The position numbers and the translations under genes are program-made. Shown here piece by piece: positions 46,636 through 56,128 of a stretch of DNA of 64,000 nt. This DNA is from Paenibacillus sp. FSL R7-0337. Lineage in GTDB: Bacteria; Bacillota; Bacilli; Paenibacillales; Paenibacillaceae. The notes below the pieces were generated by a model. That model did not search any database. It was not told the origin of the DNA and was given only the letters and a program-made list of their open reading frames with translations. Each line of letters opens with the position of its first letter. The stretch's first letter is position 1. Location: positions 6,076,001 to 6,140,000 of the forward strand of contig NZ_CP150218.1 of the NCBI RefSeq assembly GCF_037969875.1. The letters are read 5' to 3'.

Positions 46636-49600
46636 ATGAAGCTAAGCAGAGATTGGGAAAATCAACATGTTACTCAAAAAAACCGTTATCCCATGCATGA
46701 GCCCTACGGAGTATACGAAACCGTTGAACAGGCTTTAAGCGGAGACCGGAGAAAGTCTAAATATGTGAAGAGCCTGAATGGAATGTGGAAGTTTAAAATG
46801 TTTGGGTCTCCCGATGAAGTAACGGATGAATTCTATAGTCCTGAACATGATGTTTCCCAGTGGGATCATATTCCGGTTCCTTCCCATTGGGAACTTTCGG
46901 GGTATGGAAAACCTGTATACACCAATATGTTGTATCCCTTTGTTCAAAAAGGGGAGGGTTCACATTACGAGATTCAACTCAAGAAGAATGAATACATTTT
47001 GAATCCGCCTCATGTGCCGGAGAGTAATCTTACCGGTTGTTACGTCCTAACGTTTGAAGTTGACGAACATTTTTACGAAAGGGATATATTTATTGATTTT
47101 GGAGGTGTAGAATCGTGTTTTTATCTTTGGTTAAACGGCAAGCTGGTTGGTTATTCTCAGGACAGTAAGCTTAACGCTTCTTTCGATATCACGGATTACA
47201 TTCAAAAGGGGCAAAACCGTATAGCTGTTCAGGTTATGCGGTTTGGAGCCGGTACTTATCTGGAGGATCAGGATTACTGGCATCTCTCGGGGATCTACCG
47301 GGATGTTCTTATTTATGCAAAACCACGTATGCGCATCCATGATTATAAGGTCGAAACCCTCTTTTCAGGTAATTATAACAATGCCGAATTAAGCGTAACG
47401 GTTCTACCTAATAATCAAGCGAATGGTTATGGTGATGCCCATGTTCGGTTGTCCCTTTATGATAGCGAGCAGAAATTGGTTACTGCGTTTGAAACGCCAA
47501 AGTTTGCGGATTGTGATTTCTACCTGCGAGAGAAATATGTAGCAAAGGTTACGAAAACCATTTCAAATCCTCAATTGTGGAGCGACGAGAAACCTTATCT
47601 CTATAAATTGGTCTTAGAAATGATTGATTGTTCTGGAAATGTAGTTGATATTGAGAGCGCGAATGTCGGCTTCCGTGAAGTGAAGATCGATCGAAAAGGG
47701 GTCCTGAGAATTAATGGGAAGCGTCTCATTATACGGGGAACCAATCTTCATGCCTTTTGTCCTGAAACAGGACGAGTCGTAACAACAGAATATATGCGCG
47801 AGCAAATCAAGGTCATGAAATCGCTGAATATCAATGCGGTAAGAACAAGTCACTATCCGCACGCCATCGAGTGGTATGACCTGTGTGATGAACTGGGCAT
47901 TTACCTGGTGGATGAAGCAAATATTGAAACACACGGTCTTGGCGGCCAGTTAAGCGCATCCCCCGAATGGACACATGCGTATATGGAACGGGCTACACGG
48001 ATGGTTCTGAGAGATAAAAATCATCCATCCATTATTCTCTGGTCTCTGGGTAATGAATCCGGTTATGGAGCGAATCATGCTGCGATGTACGGCTGGATTA
48101 AGGAGTATGACAAAACAAGGTATGTTCAGTATGAGTCTCTGAGTCCTCCGGCAAATATCTCCGATATTGTGGCGCCTATGTATCCTCAGAAAGATTGGAT
48201 CTTGGATGTCATGGCTGATAGCGAAGATTTGCGTCCTTTTATTATGTGTGAATATGCGTACGCGAAAAGTAACAGTAACGGAAACTTTAAGGAATTTTGG
48301 GATCTCATTCATAAATTCCCGCGGTTTCAAGGAGGATTTATTTGGGATTTTCAGGATAAGGCGCTTGTTAAGCAGGATAAAGACGGAAATAAAAAGTATG
48401 TCTATGGCGGGGCATTCCATGAAGAAGTTACTGATCCTGCTCCTGATATGTGCTTGAATGGTATAGTTTTCCCAAATCTAACGCTCAAGCCGGCTGCGCA
48501 TGAAATAAAAAATGTACAATCTCCTATCCAAATGGATTACATGCCTGGGAATCATGGCTATCGAATTTATAATCATTACACGCATCGGGATTTAAGCCAT
48601 TTGAATATGGTGTGGGAGCTAGTTTGCGATGGAAAGGTGGTTGAAAGCGGTAGTTTGCCTAGATATCACACAGCACCCGGATCCGTTGATAAGCTTCAAG
48701 CGCCATATGATTCGTCTAAAGTCTCCGGGGAAGCTTTTGTTAATTTCCATGCTTATTTGGATGAGGACACCTTTTATTCTAATAAGGGAACCTGTATTTA
48801 TGCATGCCAGATAGAGATTAAAGATTCTGTTAATAAAGTGCATACCGGAGAGATAGAAAAGGATAGTTTGAGGTATGATGAAACGACAAATGAAATTCAT
48901 ATATATAATGAAAATACAACGGTACTTTTCTCGAAAGAAACAGCAGAGTTCATCACTGTAAAATACAATAACAAGAATTATTTCACGGGAGGAACAAATA
49001 ACTTTTATCGCCCTCCGACAGGAATTGATGCAGGTATTCATCTCGAATCGTCCAATTATGCAGATGAGTGGAAAGCTCTCGGACTCCATTCCCATCAAAA
49101 AGAAATCAAGAAGATTCGGGTATTTGCAGCACCTACTGCTGTTATCATTCAAGTTCATTGTATATATCATGGATGCATTGAAACAAAAACTAATTATACC
49201 GTCGGCGGCAAAGGCATAGAAATCACCAATACAGTTGTCAACAATGCCAAGGTCGATACTCTCCCGAGAATTGGGTTAAGCTTTAAGTTCTCTGATGCTT
49301 GGAAGAAGTTGAAATGGTATGGTCGCGGGCCATGGGAGAACTACGCGGATCGTAAATCTGCCGCATTCGTTGGAGTATATGAGAGCACTGTAGAACAGCA
49401 GCACGTACCCTATATCTTACCGGTAGAATGCGGTGGTAAGGAGGATGTCCGGTATTTATATTTGTCATCCAAAGAACAAGCAGTAAAAGTATCGGCAGCG
49501 GGAAATTTCCATTTTGATATTCATGGGCACAGTATTGAGCAATATGACAACGCCGCCTATGAAGACGAGCTGGGAAATTCAGATTCTGTTTATCTTAATA

Positions 49601-49719
49601 TTGATTACAAACATGCAGGTCTGGGTGGAGATACCGGCTGGACCAAGAATATTCACGATCCCTATCAAATTAAGAAAGGTATCTATGTTTATACGGTAAC
49701 TATAGAGATCATTTCTTAA
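46636..49719 (+). CDS. GH2 beta-galactosidase (LacZ type)
   Basis: A large cytoplasmic glycosidase of about 1027 residues. It opens with RDWENQHVTQKNRYPMH as LacZ proteins do, followed by the GH2 jelly-roll, immunoglobulin-like and barrel domains, and a C-terminal beta-gal small-chain domain (GLSFKFSDAW, WYGRGPWENYADRK). The acid/base is Glu474 (LGNESGYG) and the nucleophile Glu539 (MCEYAYAKSNSNG). Around the nucleophile the family usually reads CEYAHAMGNS, so His and Met are replaced by Tyr and Lys, hinting at a shifted substrate. I favour the ATG at 46636 on homology; an ATG at 46615 is also in frame and neither has an ideal Shine-Dalgarno. No signal peptide, so substrate must be imported. 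Confidence 0.9.
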   Translation: MKLSRDWENQHVTQKNRYPMHEPYGVYETVEQALSGDRRKSKYVKSLNGMWKFKMFGSPDEVTDEFYSPEHDVSQWDHIPVPSHWELSGYGKPVYTNMLYPFVQKGEGSHYEIQLKKNEYILNPPHVPESNLTGCYVLTFEVDEHFYERDIFIDFGGVESCFYLWLNGKLVGYSQDSKLNASFDITDYIQKGQNRIAVQVMRFGAGTYLEDQDYWHLSGIYRDVLIYAKPRMRIHDYKVETLFSGNYNNAELSVTVLPNNQANGYGDAHVRLSLYDSEQKLVTAFETPKFADCDFYLREKYVAKVTKTISNPQLWSDEKPYLYKLVLEMIDCSGNVVDIESANVGFREVKIDRKGVLRINGKRLIIRGTNLHAFCPETGRVVTTEYMREQIKVMKSLNINAVRTSHYPHAIEWYDLCDELGIYLVDEANIETHGLGGQLSASPEWTHAYMERATRMVLRDKNHPSIILWSLGNESGYGANHAAMYGWIKEYDKTRYVQYESLSPPANISDIVAPMYPQKDWILDVMADSEDLRPFIMCEYAYAKSNSNGNFKEFWDLIHKFPRFQGGFIWDFQDKALVKQDKDGNKKYVYGGAFHEEVTDPAPDMCLNGIVFPNLTLKPAAHEIKNVQSPIQMDYMPGNHGYRIYNHYTHRDLSHLNMVWELVCDGKVVESGSLPRYHTAPGSVDKLQAPYDSSKVSGEAFVNFHAYLDEDTFYSNKGTCIYACQIEIKDSVNKVHTGEIEKDSLRYDETTNEIHIYNENTTVLFSKETAEFITVKYNNKNYFTGGTNNFYRPPTGIDAGIHLESSNYADEWKALGLHSHQKEIKKIRVFAAPTAVIIQVHCIYHGCIETKTNYTVGGKGIEITNTVVNNAKVDTLPRIGLSFKFSDAWKKLKWYGRGPWENYADRKSAAFVGVYESTVEQQHVPYILPVECGGKEDVRYLYLSSKEQAVKVSAAGNFHFDIHGHSIEQYDNAAYEDELGNSDSVYLNIDYKHAGLGGDTGWTKNIHDPYQIKKGIYVYTVTIEIIS

Positions 49720-49743
49720 GAAAACTAATAGAGGTAATTTGAA

Positions 49744-49792
49744 AAATAGCTTGTAGAGATGAGAAATTAATTTCTCTTTCTACAGGCTATTT
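49744..49792. terminator. Bidirectional terminator between convergent genes
   Basis: AAATAGC...TGTAGA pairs with TCTACA...GCTATTT around an inner AGAAATTAATTTCT palindrome. It serves both the beta-galactosidase and the convergent nitronate monooxygenase gene. Confidence 0.8.
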
Positions 49793-49816
49793 GTGCTTCT
49801 GTATCTTAGAACAACT

Positions 49817-50782
49817 TTAAAAGGTAGGATTCAATGCCACTTGATACTCATTCATTAAATTGTCGATAATCTGCTGTACAGACAAAATCTCTTTAATCTC
49901 ATGAACTCTGGACCCGGCAAAAACCAATCCGTTCTTAACATCTCCTCTAAGGGAAGTGAGCAGGGATTCCATTGTACAGAAGCGATGTGAACAGACCTTT
50001 AGACAATCATAGCATTTGACAATCTTTAATTTGGCATCATTACTGATCCGTTCCGTAAATTCATTCCGAATCGCTCTGCCTTCTAGACCCACAGTAGACT
50101 TGATGAGGACAGTATCTCCTTGCTGAGCATCTACATACTTTTGCTTGAAGGCTAAGGGAGCATCACACTCATGGCTAGCCACAAATCGGGTACCCATTTG
50201 AACACCAGATGCGCCCATCCGAAGGGCTTTTGCGATATCATCCCCTGTCAGAATTCCACCTGCAGCAATAACGGGAATCGAAACGGCCTCTAAGACTTCA
50301 GGAAGGATATCAAACATGGATCTGTCTGTACCTAAATGCCCCCCGGCTTCGAACCCTTCCACAACCACTGCGGAAGCACCAAGTCTTTCGGAAATTCGGG
50401 CTAATTTGGCGGATGAAACAATTGTTACGACAGGAGTGCCATATTCTCTACCCCAAGCATAGATATCTCTCGAAATGCCAGCTCCAGAAATGATAAAGTC
50501 AACCTTTTCTTCTAAAGCAACCTTCATTTTTTCGGCAAAGTCTTTCACAGCGAATAGTACATTCACACCGATATAGCCGATCCCTTTAGAGAGTTCTCTT
50601 GTTTGGCGAATATGTATTCTCAGCTCTTCAGTAGTGATTCCTGTACCAGAGATGGTGCCAATCCCGCCTGCATTGGCTACAGCAGCAGCTAGTCCGCTTA
50701 AGGATATGCCTACACCCATGCCACCTTGAATAACAGGAACCCTCGATTTAATATGTCCGAATTGGATGGTTGGAAGTTTCAA
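49817..50782 (-). CDS. Nitronate monooxygenase family flavoprotein
   Basis: A 321-residue FMN barrel enzyme of the 2-nitropropane dioxygenase/FabK-like family. It has the N-terminal PVIQGGMGVGIS, GIGTISGTG, VEGFEAGGHLG, IPVIAAGGILTGDDIAKAL and GVQMGTRF motifs. A short Cys-rich stretch CYDCLKVCSHRFC near residue 265 is seen in a subset of these proteins and might bind metal. Start is TTG at 50782 with AGAGGT about 6 bases upstream. It could oxidise nitronates or, like FabK, act on enoyl thioesters; the lack of clear FabK context favours the former. It is monocistronic and convergent with the beta-galactosidase gene. Confidence 0.85.
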   Translation of the reverse strand: MKLPTIQFGHIKSRVPVIQGGMGVGISLSGLAAAVANAGGIGTISGTGITTEELRIHIRQTRELSKGIGYIGVNVLFAVKDFAEKMKVALEEKVDFIISGAGISRDIYAWGREYGTPVVTIVSSAKLARISERLGASAVVVEGFEAGGHLGTDRSMFDILPEVLEAVSIPVIAAGGILTGDDIAKALRMGASGVQMGTRFVASHECDAPLAFKQKYVDAQQGDTVLIKSTVGLEGRAIRNEFTERISNDAKLKIVKCYDCLKVCSHRFCTMESLLTSLRGDVKNGLVFAGSRVHEIKEILSVQQIIDNLMNEYQVALNPTF

Positions 50783-50995
50783 TTACACACCTCTTTCGCA
50801 AGTTGTTGACATTATTATAACTCCGCTAGAGTAATAAGATTATCGTAACACAGTAAAGTCTTTTCCGGATGTGACTGTAAACATGCTCGAACTATGTTAA
50901 ATATCATGTCTCCGAAATCGCATGAGAACTCCTACCTGGATTAATTATAGAAAAATATTTTAAAAATTAAGTTTTGACTGATGAGGAGTGCTATT

Positions 50996-51016
50996 ATGAC
51001 ATACAAAGAAATATAG
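50996..51016 (+). other. Possible seven-codon leader ORF before yesM-like gene
   Basis: ATG ACA TAC AAA GAA ATA then TAG, preceded by GAGGAG at good spacing, 37 bp before the kinase start. It may be chance. The rest of the 270-bp gap after the nitronate monooxygenase gene shows only AT-rich promoter-like sequence. Confidence 0.2.
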
Positions 51017-51053
51017 GATATCAATAGGGGAAAAGGAAGGAAGGCAGCGCGTG

Positions 51054-52850
51054 ATGAAAGGGTTCTCGAGGTATATAGGCGGGATTTCGATTAAAAACAA
51101 AATATTCATATCGAATGTATTAATCATTATCGTATTTATTTCAACTCAGTCGTACTTTGCCAACACGATTTCACAGAAGGCCATTATTGAGAAAGAGATC
51201 AATAATTCATCCCGGGAGCTTGTGCTCATCAAAAACAACCTTCAAACCTTGGTATCTACAATTGAAGATTATTCAAAAATTCTGGCCAGCGATTATCGTT
51301 TGCAGAACGTGCTTTATAACGACTTATTATTAAATAATGAGGAGAATGCGGGCAAGTCGGCTGAGGGTTTAAATAACCTTTCGATGAAAAAAACACTTTC
51401 AGAGACGATCAGCAATATTGTGGAGCCTAACACAAGAATCAAAGCGGTAAGCATCCTCACCGCGAATCATCACTGGGTAGACGTCGGGTTTGCTGATAAC
51501 GCCTATGCTTCACGCATATTCGGTGACGGTTATGGAGCGGAGGATCGTTACTATTTACCCATTTGGACAGGCTTGATGAAATTCGGATTTTTGTATGAAG
51601 GGGAAGACAGCGTATTTGCGGTTTCCAAAACGGTCATTCACAAAGATACCGGTAAAACGATTGGCCGAATTTTTTTGTACGTGAAAGAAACGACGATTGC
51701 CTCGATTTACGAGGAAGAGGAAAATAAGGGCGGGGGATTTTATATCGTCGATTCCGCCGGCCGAATTATTTCCTCACAGAATAAAGCCAAATTGTACCGG
51801 GATTTCAAGGAAGTTGTCTCCATAAGCATCCCCGAGAAGGGTGAAGACACAACCTTTACCCAGGGCAGCGGAAGTGAAGAAATGTTGATATTCACCCATC
51901 GCTTCGAACCGTTGAAATGGACAATTGTAAGCGCTATCCCGATGAAGAATATTTCTTCAGGCCGGAAAGAAATCAATCAATTAATTCTCGGGGTCGGTGC
52001 AGCATGCTTGTTGCTGGCATTAATTGTGTCCTTCCTGCTGTCACGGTCGATCACACGGCACATCTTCCAGCTGGCCAAGACAATGAGGCAAATCCGGTCC
52101 GGACAGATGCAAGTCAGAAGCCCCTACCAATCCAAAGACGAGATCGGATATTTAAGCGAGGGCTTCAATAACTTAATGGATCGCATAGAGGTGCTTATGG
52201 CCGAAAACGTTGAGAAACAAAGGACAAAGGCTGAGATAGAATTCAAATTGCTGCAATCGCAAGTGAAGCCTCATTTTTTGTACAATACGGTTGAAACCAT
52301 TATTTCACTCATTAAGCTGGGCTTAGGGAAGCAAGCCATACAGGCAGCCCAATACATGGCGAATTTCTATAAGATCTCGTTAAGCAAAGGTGACGATATC
52401 ATACCGATAGGTGACGAGATGCGTTTAACGGAAAGCTATTTGGAAATTCAACAGCTGCGTTATGTGGAATATATGGAGTATACGATGGAAATTGACAATG
52501 AAATTTTGTCCTATTCGATACCGAAGCTGACCTTGCAGCCCATCGTCGAGAATGCGATCTATCACGGATTGAAGCTCAAACAGGAAAAAGGAATCATACG
52601 CATTTCAGGAAAACGAAGCGGAGACCATCTGGAAATTGAAATTTATGATAACGGCGCCGGGATGCACAAGGAGCAGATCAAGGCGATTATGGATGGGAGC
52701 AGCGTTCCTGATGAAATTAACGGATTTGGTCTCAGAAGCGTATCCAACCGGATTCGAATGCTGTACGGGGAAAGATACGGACTGCAGGTTGAAAGCGATT
52801 ACGGAGTTTCTACGAAAATTATAATCGTACTGCCTCTTCGTTATCATTAA
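51054..52850 (+). CDS. Sensor histidine kinase, YesM family
   Basis: A membrane kinase of about 598 residues. It has a transmembrane helix near the N-terminus (about 17-40), an extracellular dCache-like sensor (about 40-300), a second helix (about 304-327), a HAMP linker (SITRHIFQLAKTMRQIRSGQM) and a His_kinase domain with phospho-acceptor His407 in QSQVKPHFLYN. A HATPase domain follows (LTLQPIVENAIYHGLK, IYDNGAGM, GFGLRSVSNR). I start at the ATG at 51054, which follows AAGGAAGG, rather than the GTG at 51051. Followed 39 bp later by its response regulator. By position it should sense an extracellular glycan product and switch on the adjacent transporter and surface enzyme. Confidence 0.92.
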   Translation: MKGFSRYIGGISIKNKIFISNVLIIIVFISTQSYFANTISQKAIIEKEINNSSRELVLIKNNLQTLVSTIEDYSKILASDYRLQNVLYNDLLLNNEENAGKSAEGLNNLSMKKTLSETISNIVEPNTRIKAVSILTANHHWVDVGFADNAYASRIFGDGYGAEDRYYLPIWTGLMKFGFLYEGEDSVFAVSKTVIHKDTGKTIGRIFLYVKETTIASIYEEEENKGGGFYIVDSAGRIISSQNKAKLYRDFKEVVSISIPEKGEDTTFTQGSGSEEMLIFTHRFEPLKWTIVSAIPMKNISSGRKEINQLILGVGAACLLLALIVSFLLSRSITRHIFQLAKTMRQIRSGQMQVRSPYQSKDEIGYLSEGFNNLMDRIEVLMAENVEKQRTKAEIEFKLLQSQVKPHFLYNTVETIISLIKLGLGKQAIQAAQYMANFYKISLSKGDDIIPIGDEMRLTESYLEIQQLRYVEYMEYTMEIDNEILSYSIPKLTLQPIVENAIYHGLKLKQEKGIIRISGKRSGDHLEIEIYDNGAGMHKEQIKAIMDGSSVPDEINGFGLRSVSNRIRMLYGERYGLQVESDYGVSTKIIIVLPLRYH

Positions 52851-52889
52851 TCTGCAAAATAAGGAGTGAACAGAATAGGAGGAAAGACC

Positions 52890-54497
52890 ATGTACAAAGT
52901 GCTTATCGTCGATGATGAATATTACTTCAGGCAAGCCTTGAAGATTTCGCTGCCATGGAGTGAACTGGGCTTTCAAATTGCGGGGGAAGCCAAAAACGGG
53001 GCGGAAGCGCTGGAGCAGATGACCGAGTTAGAGCCTGATGTTGTGCTGGTCGATATGAATATGCCGATTATGGATGGATTGGAGTTCATACACAAAGCCA
53101 AGGAGCGCGACCAGACCACTAAATTTCTGGTGTTGTCAGGCCACAGCGAGTTCGTGTATGCCAGACAGGCCGTGCAATTAGGCGTTGTTAATTACGTGCT
53201 GAAACCCATCAACGAAGAAGAACTCCAAAGCTCCTTATTAGATATAAAGGAACTTATACGAACGGAGCGTCTGGGCAAGCTTGAATTGGACGATTTAAGA
53301 AGGCAGGCGAGCGAGGGCTTGTCTGTCCTGAAGGAGCAAGTGCTGAACGGTTGGCTGCAGGGCAAGGCTATCTCTAGGGCACCTTCCGAATGGGATCGAT
53401 TAAATGATTTGGGAATAAAGCTCGAAGGGCTGCATTATCGGGTGATTGTTGTCGACCTGGATTCAAGCGATGAGAGGAATCTTGAGGAGGGCATGCGGAT
53501 TCGCCAAGCCAAGTTACAGGAAATCGCTCAAAATGATATGCAAAGTGCCTTTCAGTGTGTAGGCTGTCACGATCCGGATGCTCGTCTGGTTCTAATCATA
53601 GGATCGTCTGACGGCTCCTTCAACAAGCTGGAAACGATTTGCGAACGTATTCGATTAAACGTGCAGGACAATTTGGATTGTACAGTAACGATCGGCTTAG
53701 GGAATAGTTACGACAAGTTTGAGTCGGTTGCGGTTTCGTACAAGGAAGCGTTAATCGCCTTGAAGCATCGGTTTGTCTGGGGAGGTAACAAGGTATTCGC
53801 ACATTCCCAGGTAGCCGAATCCGGGATAAAGGTTGGGTTGTTCTCGGTGGATAAAAGAAGCAGCTTGCTGATGCACATGCGAATCGGTAACCAGGCCGAG
53901 ACGGCAGAATGGCTCTCGAATTTTTTTTATGATACCCGCGTTAAAAATGCAACTATGGAAATGCTGTTTCTCGCCGGAATCGAAATCGTATCCACATGCC
54001 TGGAATTTTTGTCCGAAGCCTCGCAAACTTTTGAAGATGTCTTCCTAAATACGACACAGCCCGATATGATACAACACGTTCAGCGGATGAAAACCTTCAA
54101 CGAGCTGGAGGACTGGATACGTGTATTAGTTCTAAAGACCATGGATCATGTGCATAGCCGCAAACCCAATAGAGCCGTCAAAGTCATAGAGGCGGTCAAA
54201 ACGTATATTTCGGGGCACTATGGCAACGATGAATTACGAATCGAGGATATCGCAAAAAGCGTTCATATGAACTATAATCATCTCTGCTTCGTGTTCAAAA
54301 AAGAAACAACCTTCACGATCAATGACTACCTGACCGAAATACGGATGACTAAAGCAAAAGAGCTTTTTGATCAGGGAGAGAAGATTATTCAAGACGTAGC
54401 GAACCGGGTGGGTTATGCGGACGCCAATTATTTCAGTAAATGCTTCAAAAAATATATGGGAATCACGCCCAGCAAATATGTGAATCAAAGCCGGTAG
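52890..54497 (+). CDS. Response regulator, YesN family (receiver + AraC HTH)
   Basis: 535 residues. The receiver domain (1-120) has VLIVDDE, Asp55 in LVDMNMP and LKPIN. A long central linker contains TVTIGLGNSYDKFESVAVSYKEAL. The C-terminal AraC-type DNA-binding region (about 440-535) holds IEDIAKSVHMNYNHLCFVFKKE and IIQDVANRVGYADANYFSKCFKKYMGITPSKY. The ATG at 52890 is preceded by AGGAGGAAAG; the GTG at 52866 lies upstream of that ribosome site and is rejected. It pairs with the YesM-type kinase and probably activates the lipoprotein/permease operon that begins 188 bp downstream. Confidence 0.93.
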   Translation: MYKVLIVDDEYYFRQALKISLPWSELGFQIAGEAKNGAEALEQMTELEPDVVLVDMNMPIMDGLEFIHKAKERDQTTKFLVLSGHSEFVYARQAVQLGVVNYVLKPINEEELQSSLLDIKELIRTERLGKLELDDLRRQASEGLSVLKEQVLNGWLQGKAISRAPSEWDRLNDLGIKLEGLHYRVIVVDLDSSDERNLEEGMRIRQAKLQEIAQNDMQSAFQCVGCHDPDARLVLIIGSSDGSFNKLETICERIRLNVQDNLDCTVTIGLGNSYDKFESVAVSYKEALIALKHRFVWGGNKVFAHSQVAESGIKVGLFSVDKRSSLLMHMRIGNQAETAEWLSNFFYDTRVKNATMEMLFLAGIEIVSTCLEFLSEASQTFEDVFLNTTQPDMIQHVQRMKTFNELEDWIRVLVLKTMDHVHSRKPNRAVKVIEAVKTYISGHYGNDELRIEDIAKSVHMNYNHLCFVFKKETTFTINDYLTEIRMTKAKELFDQGEKIIQDVANRVGYADANYFSKCFKKYMGITPSKYVNQSR

Positions 54498-54627
54498 CCT
54501 ATGCAGACGTTAGAGGGAAAGTGAAAACTTTGCCTTTATCGTCTATTTTTTTGCCGTTAATTTTACTGCTGGCCCGAGAATAATCTCTGTACTAAGTGTG
54601 GGAAGATTCGTAAAATGATCACAAGAT

Positions 54628-54641
54628 TGATAACGCTTTCA
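54628..54641. promoter_or_regulatory. CcpA (cre)-like catabolite-repression operator
   Basis: TGATAACGCTTTCA matches the cre consensus TGWAARCGYTWNCW at 13 of 14 positions and lies 44 bp before the binding-lipoprotein start. It predicts repression of this operon by preferred sugars. Confidence 0.6.
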
Positions 54642-54684
54642 ATATCAATCCGATATCCGCTTCGCTAAATAGGGGAGGTAAACA

Positions 54685-56052
54685 ATGAAAAAGAGGTCGA
54701 AGGCAGCAGCTATGTTCCTTATGGCAAGTATTTTTCTGGTTTCATCGGCATGCAGCAGTGGGAATGAACCAAGTTCCAGCCAGTCATCCGACAATCCGTC
54801 ACCCTCGGCAGTAAGCACGGAGGATACCAAGAATACTACGAAGACGGACGGCAAAAAAATCAAGATGAGAGTCATAACGCTTACGACCGACGAGAACCGC
54901 AACAACATTATGGACAAATTCATCAAACCGAATATTGCTGCAGCGCTTCCTAATCTTGAAATCGAGTTTGAGCCCGGCGGCGGCGGCGAGGAAATGGCCA
55001 ACAAATTGAAGACGTTGAATGCTTCCGGGGATATGCCGGACGTATTCTGGAATGATGCCGGCTTCTTTACGCCATTGAAGAGCACAGGCAGCATTCTTGA
55101 TCTGTCACCTTATATTTCCAAAGACGGTTTCTTGGACAAATACGCGGTGCCTGATGCGTTAAAGCATGTCGATAACGGGATCTACAGCTTGTCTTCTGGA
55201 GCGGACACGTATTTTACCCCTGTTATCTTCTATCACAAAGACATGTTCGAGCAAGCGGGGGTTCAAGTGCCAACTACGTTCGACGAGCTGATTCAAATCT
55301 CGAAGACGCTCAAGAGCAAGGGCATGGTACCGGCTGTGACTCCGGGCAAGGACGGGTGGGGGCCGAAGCTCTTTATGCTGCAGCAAATGATTCAAATCGG
55401 TGATCCGCAGGCGATGGCCGACCTTGTCAGCAACAAAACGGACTTCAACAATCCATCCGTCAAGGAAGGCGCGGCTCGCATCGAAACGCTGGTCAAGGAA
55501 GGCGTGTTCCCAGACGGTATATCCAATTTGGATTACGGTCCGGCGATGGAAATGTTTACGTCCAAAAAGGCAGCAATGTTATGGATGTTTACTTGGGAGC
55601 TGCCCAATCTCGCAAAAGACGAAACGGTGGACTTCTTCCCATTTCCAAGCGCCAGCGATAAATATAGCAGTGCAGAGACTGTACAATTCTGGGGTTCTCC
55701 GCTTAACGGTTATGCAGTCAACGGCAAAACGGAGCACCCGGAAGAGGCTATCAAGCTTGCCGAATTCCTGGCCATGGCGGATGCGTTATACTTTGAATCT
55801 ATCGGTGCTCCTATATCCTTACAGACAGGTAACCAGGCAATGGACAGAAGCCCGCTGATGCAGAAGTTCGTTGACTGGTACAGTCCGATTCCTAATAAAA
55901 TCGCGTCAATGGCGCTTAATTCGCTAGATTCAAGGACGTCTGCCGAAATGTCTACGCAAGGCGCGAATTTATTAACGGGCGAGTACGCCGCCGAAGATTT
56001 TAATGAGGCGATGAACAAGATCTGGAGCGACAATACGTGGTTTGATAAATAA
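54685..56052 (+). CDS. Extracellular solute-binding lipoprotein (CUT1, family 1)
   Basis: 455 residues with a lipobox signal peptide (VSSACSS) and a Ser/Thr-rich linker, then a maltose-binding-like fold (DVFWNDAGFFTPL, AVPDALKHVDNGIYSLSSG, and the hinge segment MLWMFTWELPN). GGGGAGG sits about 6 bases before the ATG. It is the first gene of an importer operon placed directly downstream of a YesM/YesN pair and preceded by a cre-like site. The next gene is 76 bp away across a hairpin that may keep the lipoprotein in excess over the permeases. Ligand is probably an oligosaccharide released by the surface enzyme encoded downstream, which is inference from order. Confidence 0.92.
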   Translation: MKKRSKAAAMFLMASIFLVSSACSSGNEPSSSQSSDNPSPSAVSTEDTKNTTKTDGKKIKMRVITLTTDENRNNIMDKFIKPNIAAALPNLEIEFEPGGGGEEMANKLKTLNASGDMPDVFWNDAGFFTPLKSTGSILDLSPYISKDGFLDKYAVPDALKHVDNGIYSLSSGADTYFTPVIFYHKDMFEQAGVQVPTTFDELIQISKTLKSKGMVPAVTPGKDGWGPKLFMLQQMIQIGDPQAMADLVSNKTDFNNPSVKEGAARIETLVKEGVFPDGISNLDYGPAMEMFTSKKAAMLWMFTWELPNLAKDETVDFFPFPSASDKYSSAETVQFWGSPLNGYAVNGKTEHPEEAIKLAEFLAMADALYFESIGAPISLQTGNQAMDRSPLMQKFVDWYSPIPNKIASMALNSLDSRTSAEMSTQGANLLTGEYAAEDFNEAMNKIWSDNTWFDK

Positions 56053-56067
56053 AAGGCGCAATAACTG

Positions 56068-56102
56068 CTAAATCCCCTGCGGATAACTCCAAGGGGGTTT
56101 AG
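56068..56102 (+). promoter_or_regulatory. Intercistronic hairpin after binding-protein gene
   Basis: CTAAATCCCC pairs with GGGGGTTTAG (one G-U) around a 15-base loop. There is no U-run after it, so it looks like an mRNA-stabilising or partial-termination stem, as between malE and malF, not a full terminator. Confidence 0.6.
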
Positions 56103-56128
56103 ACTCAAACTAAATGGTGGAGAGCGCG

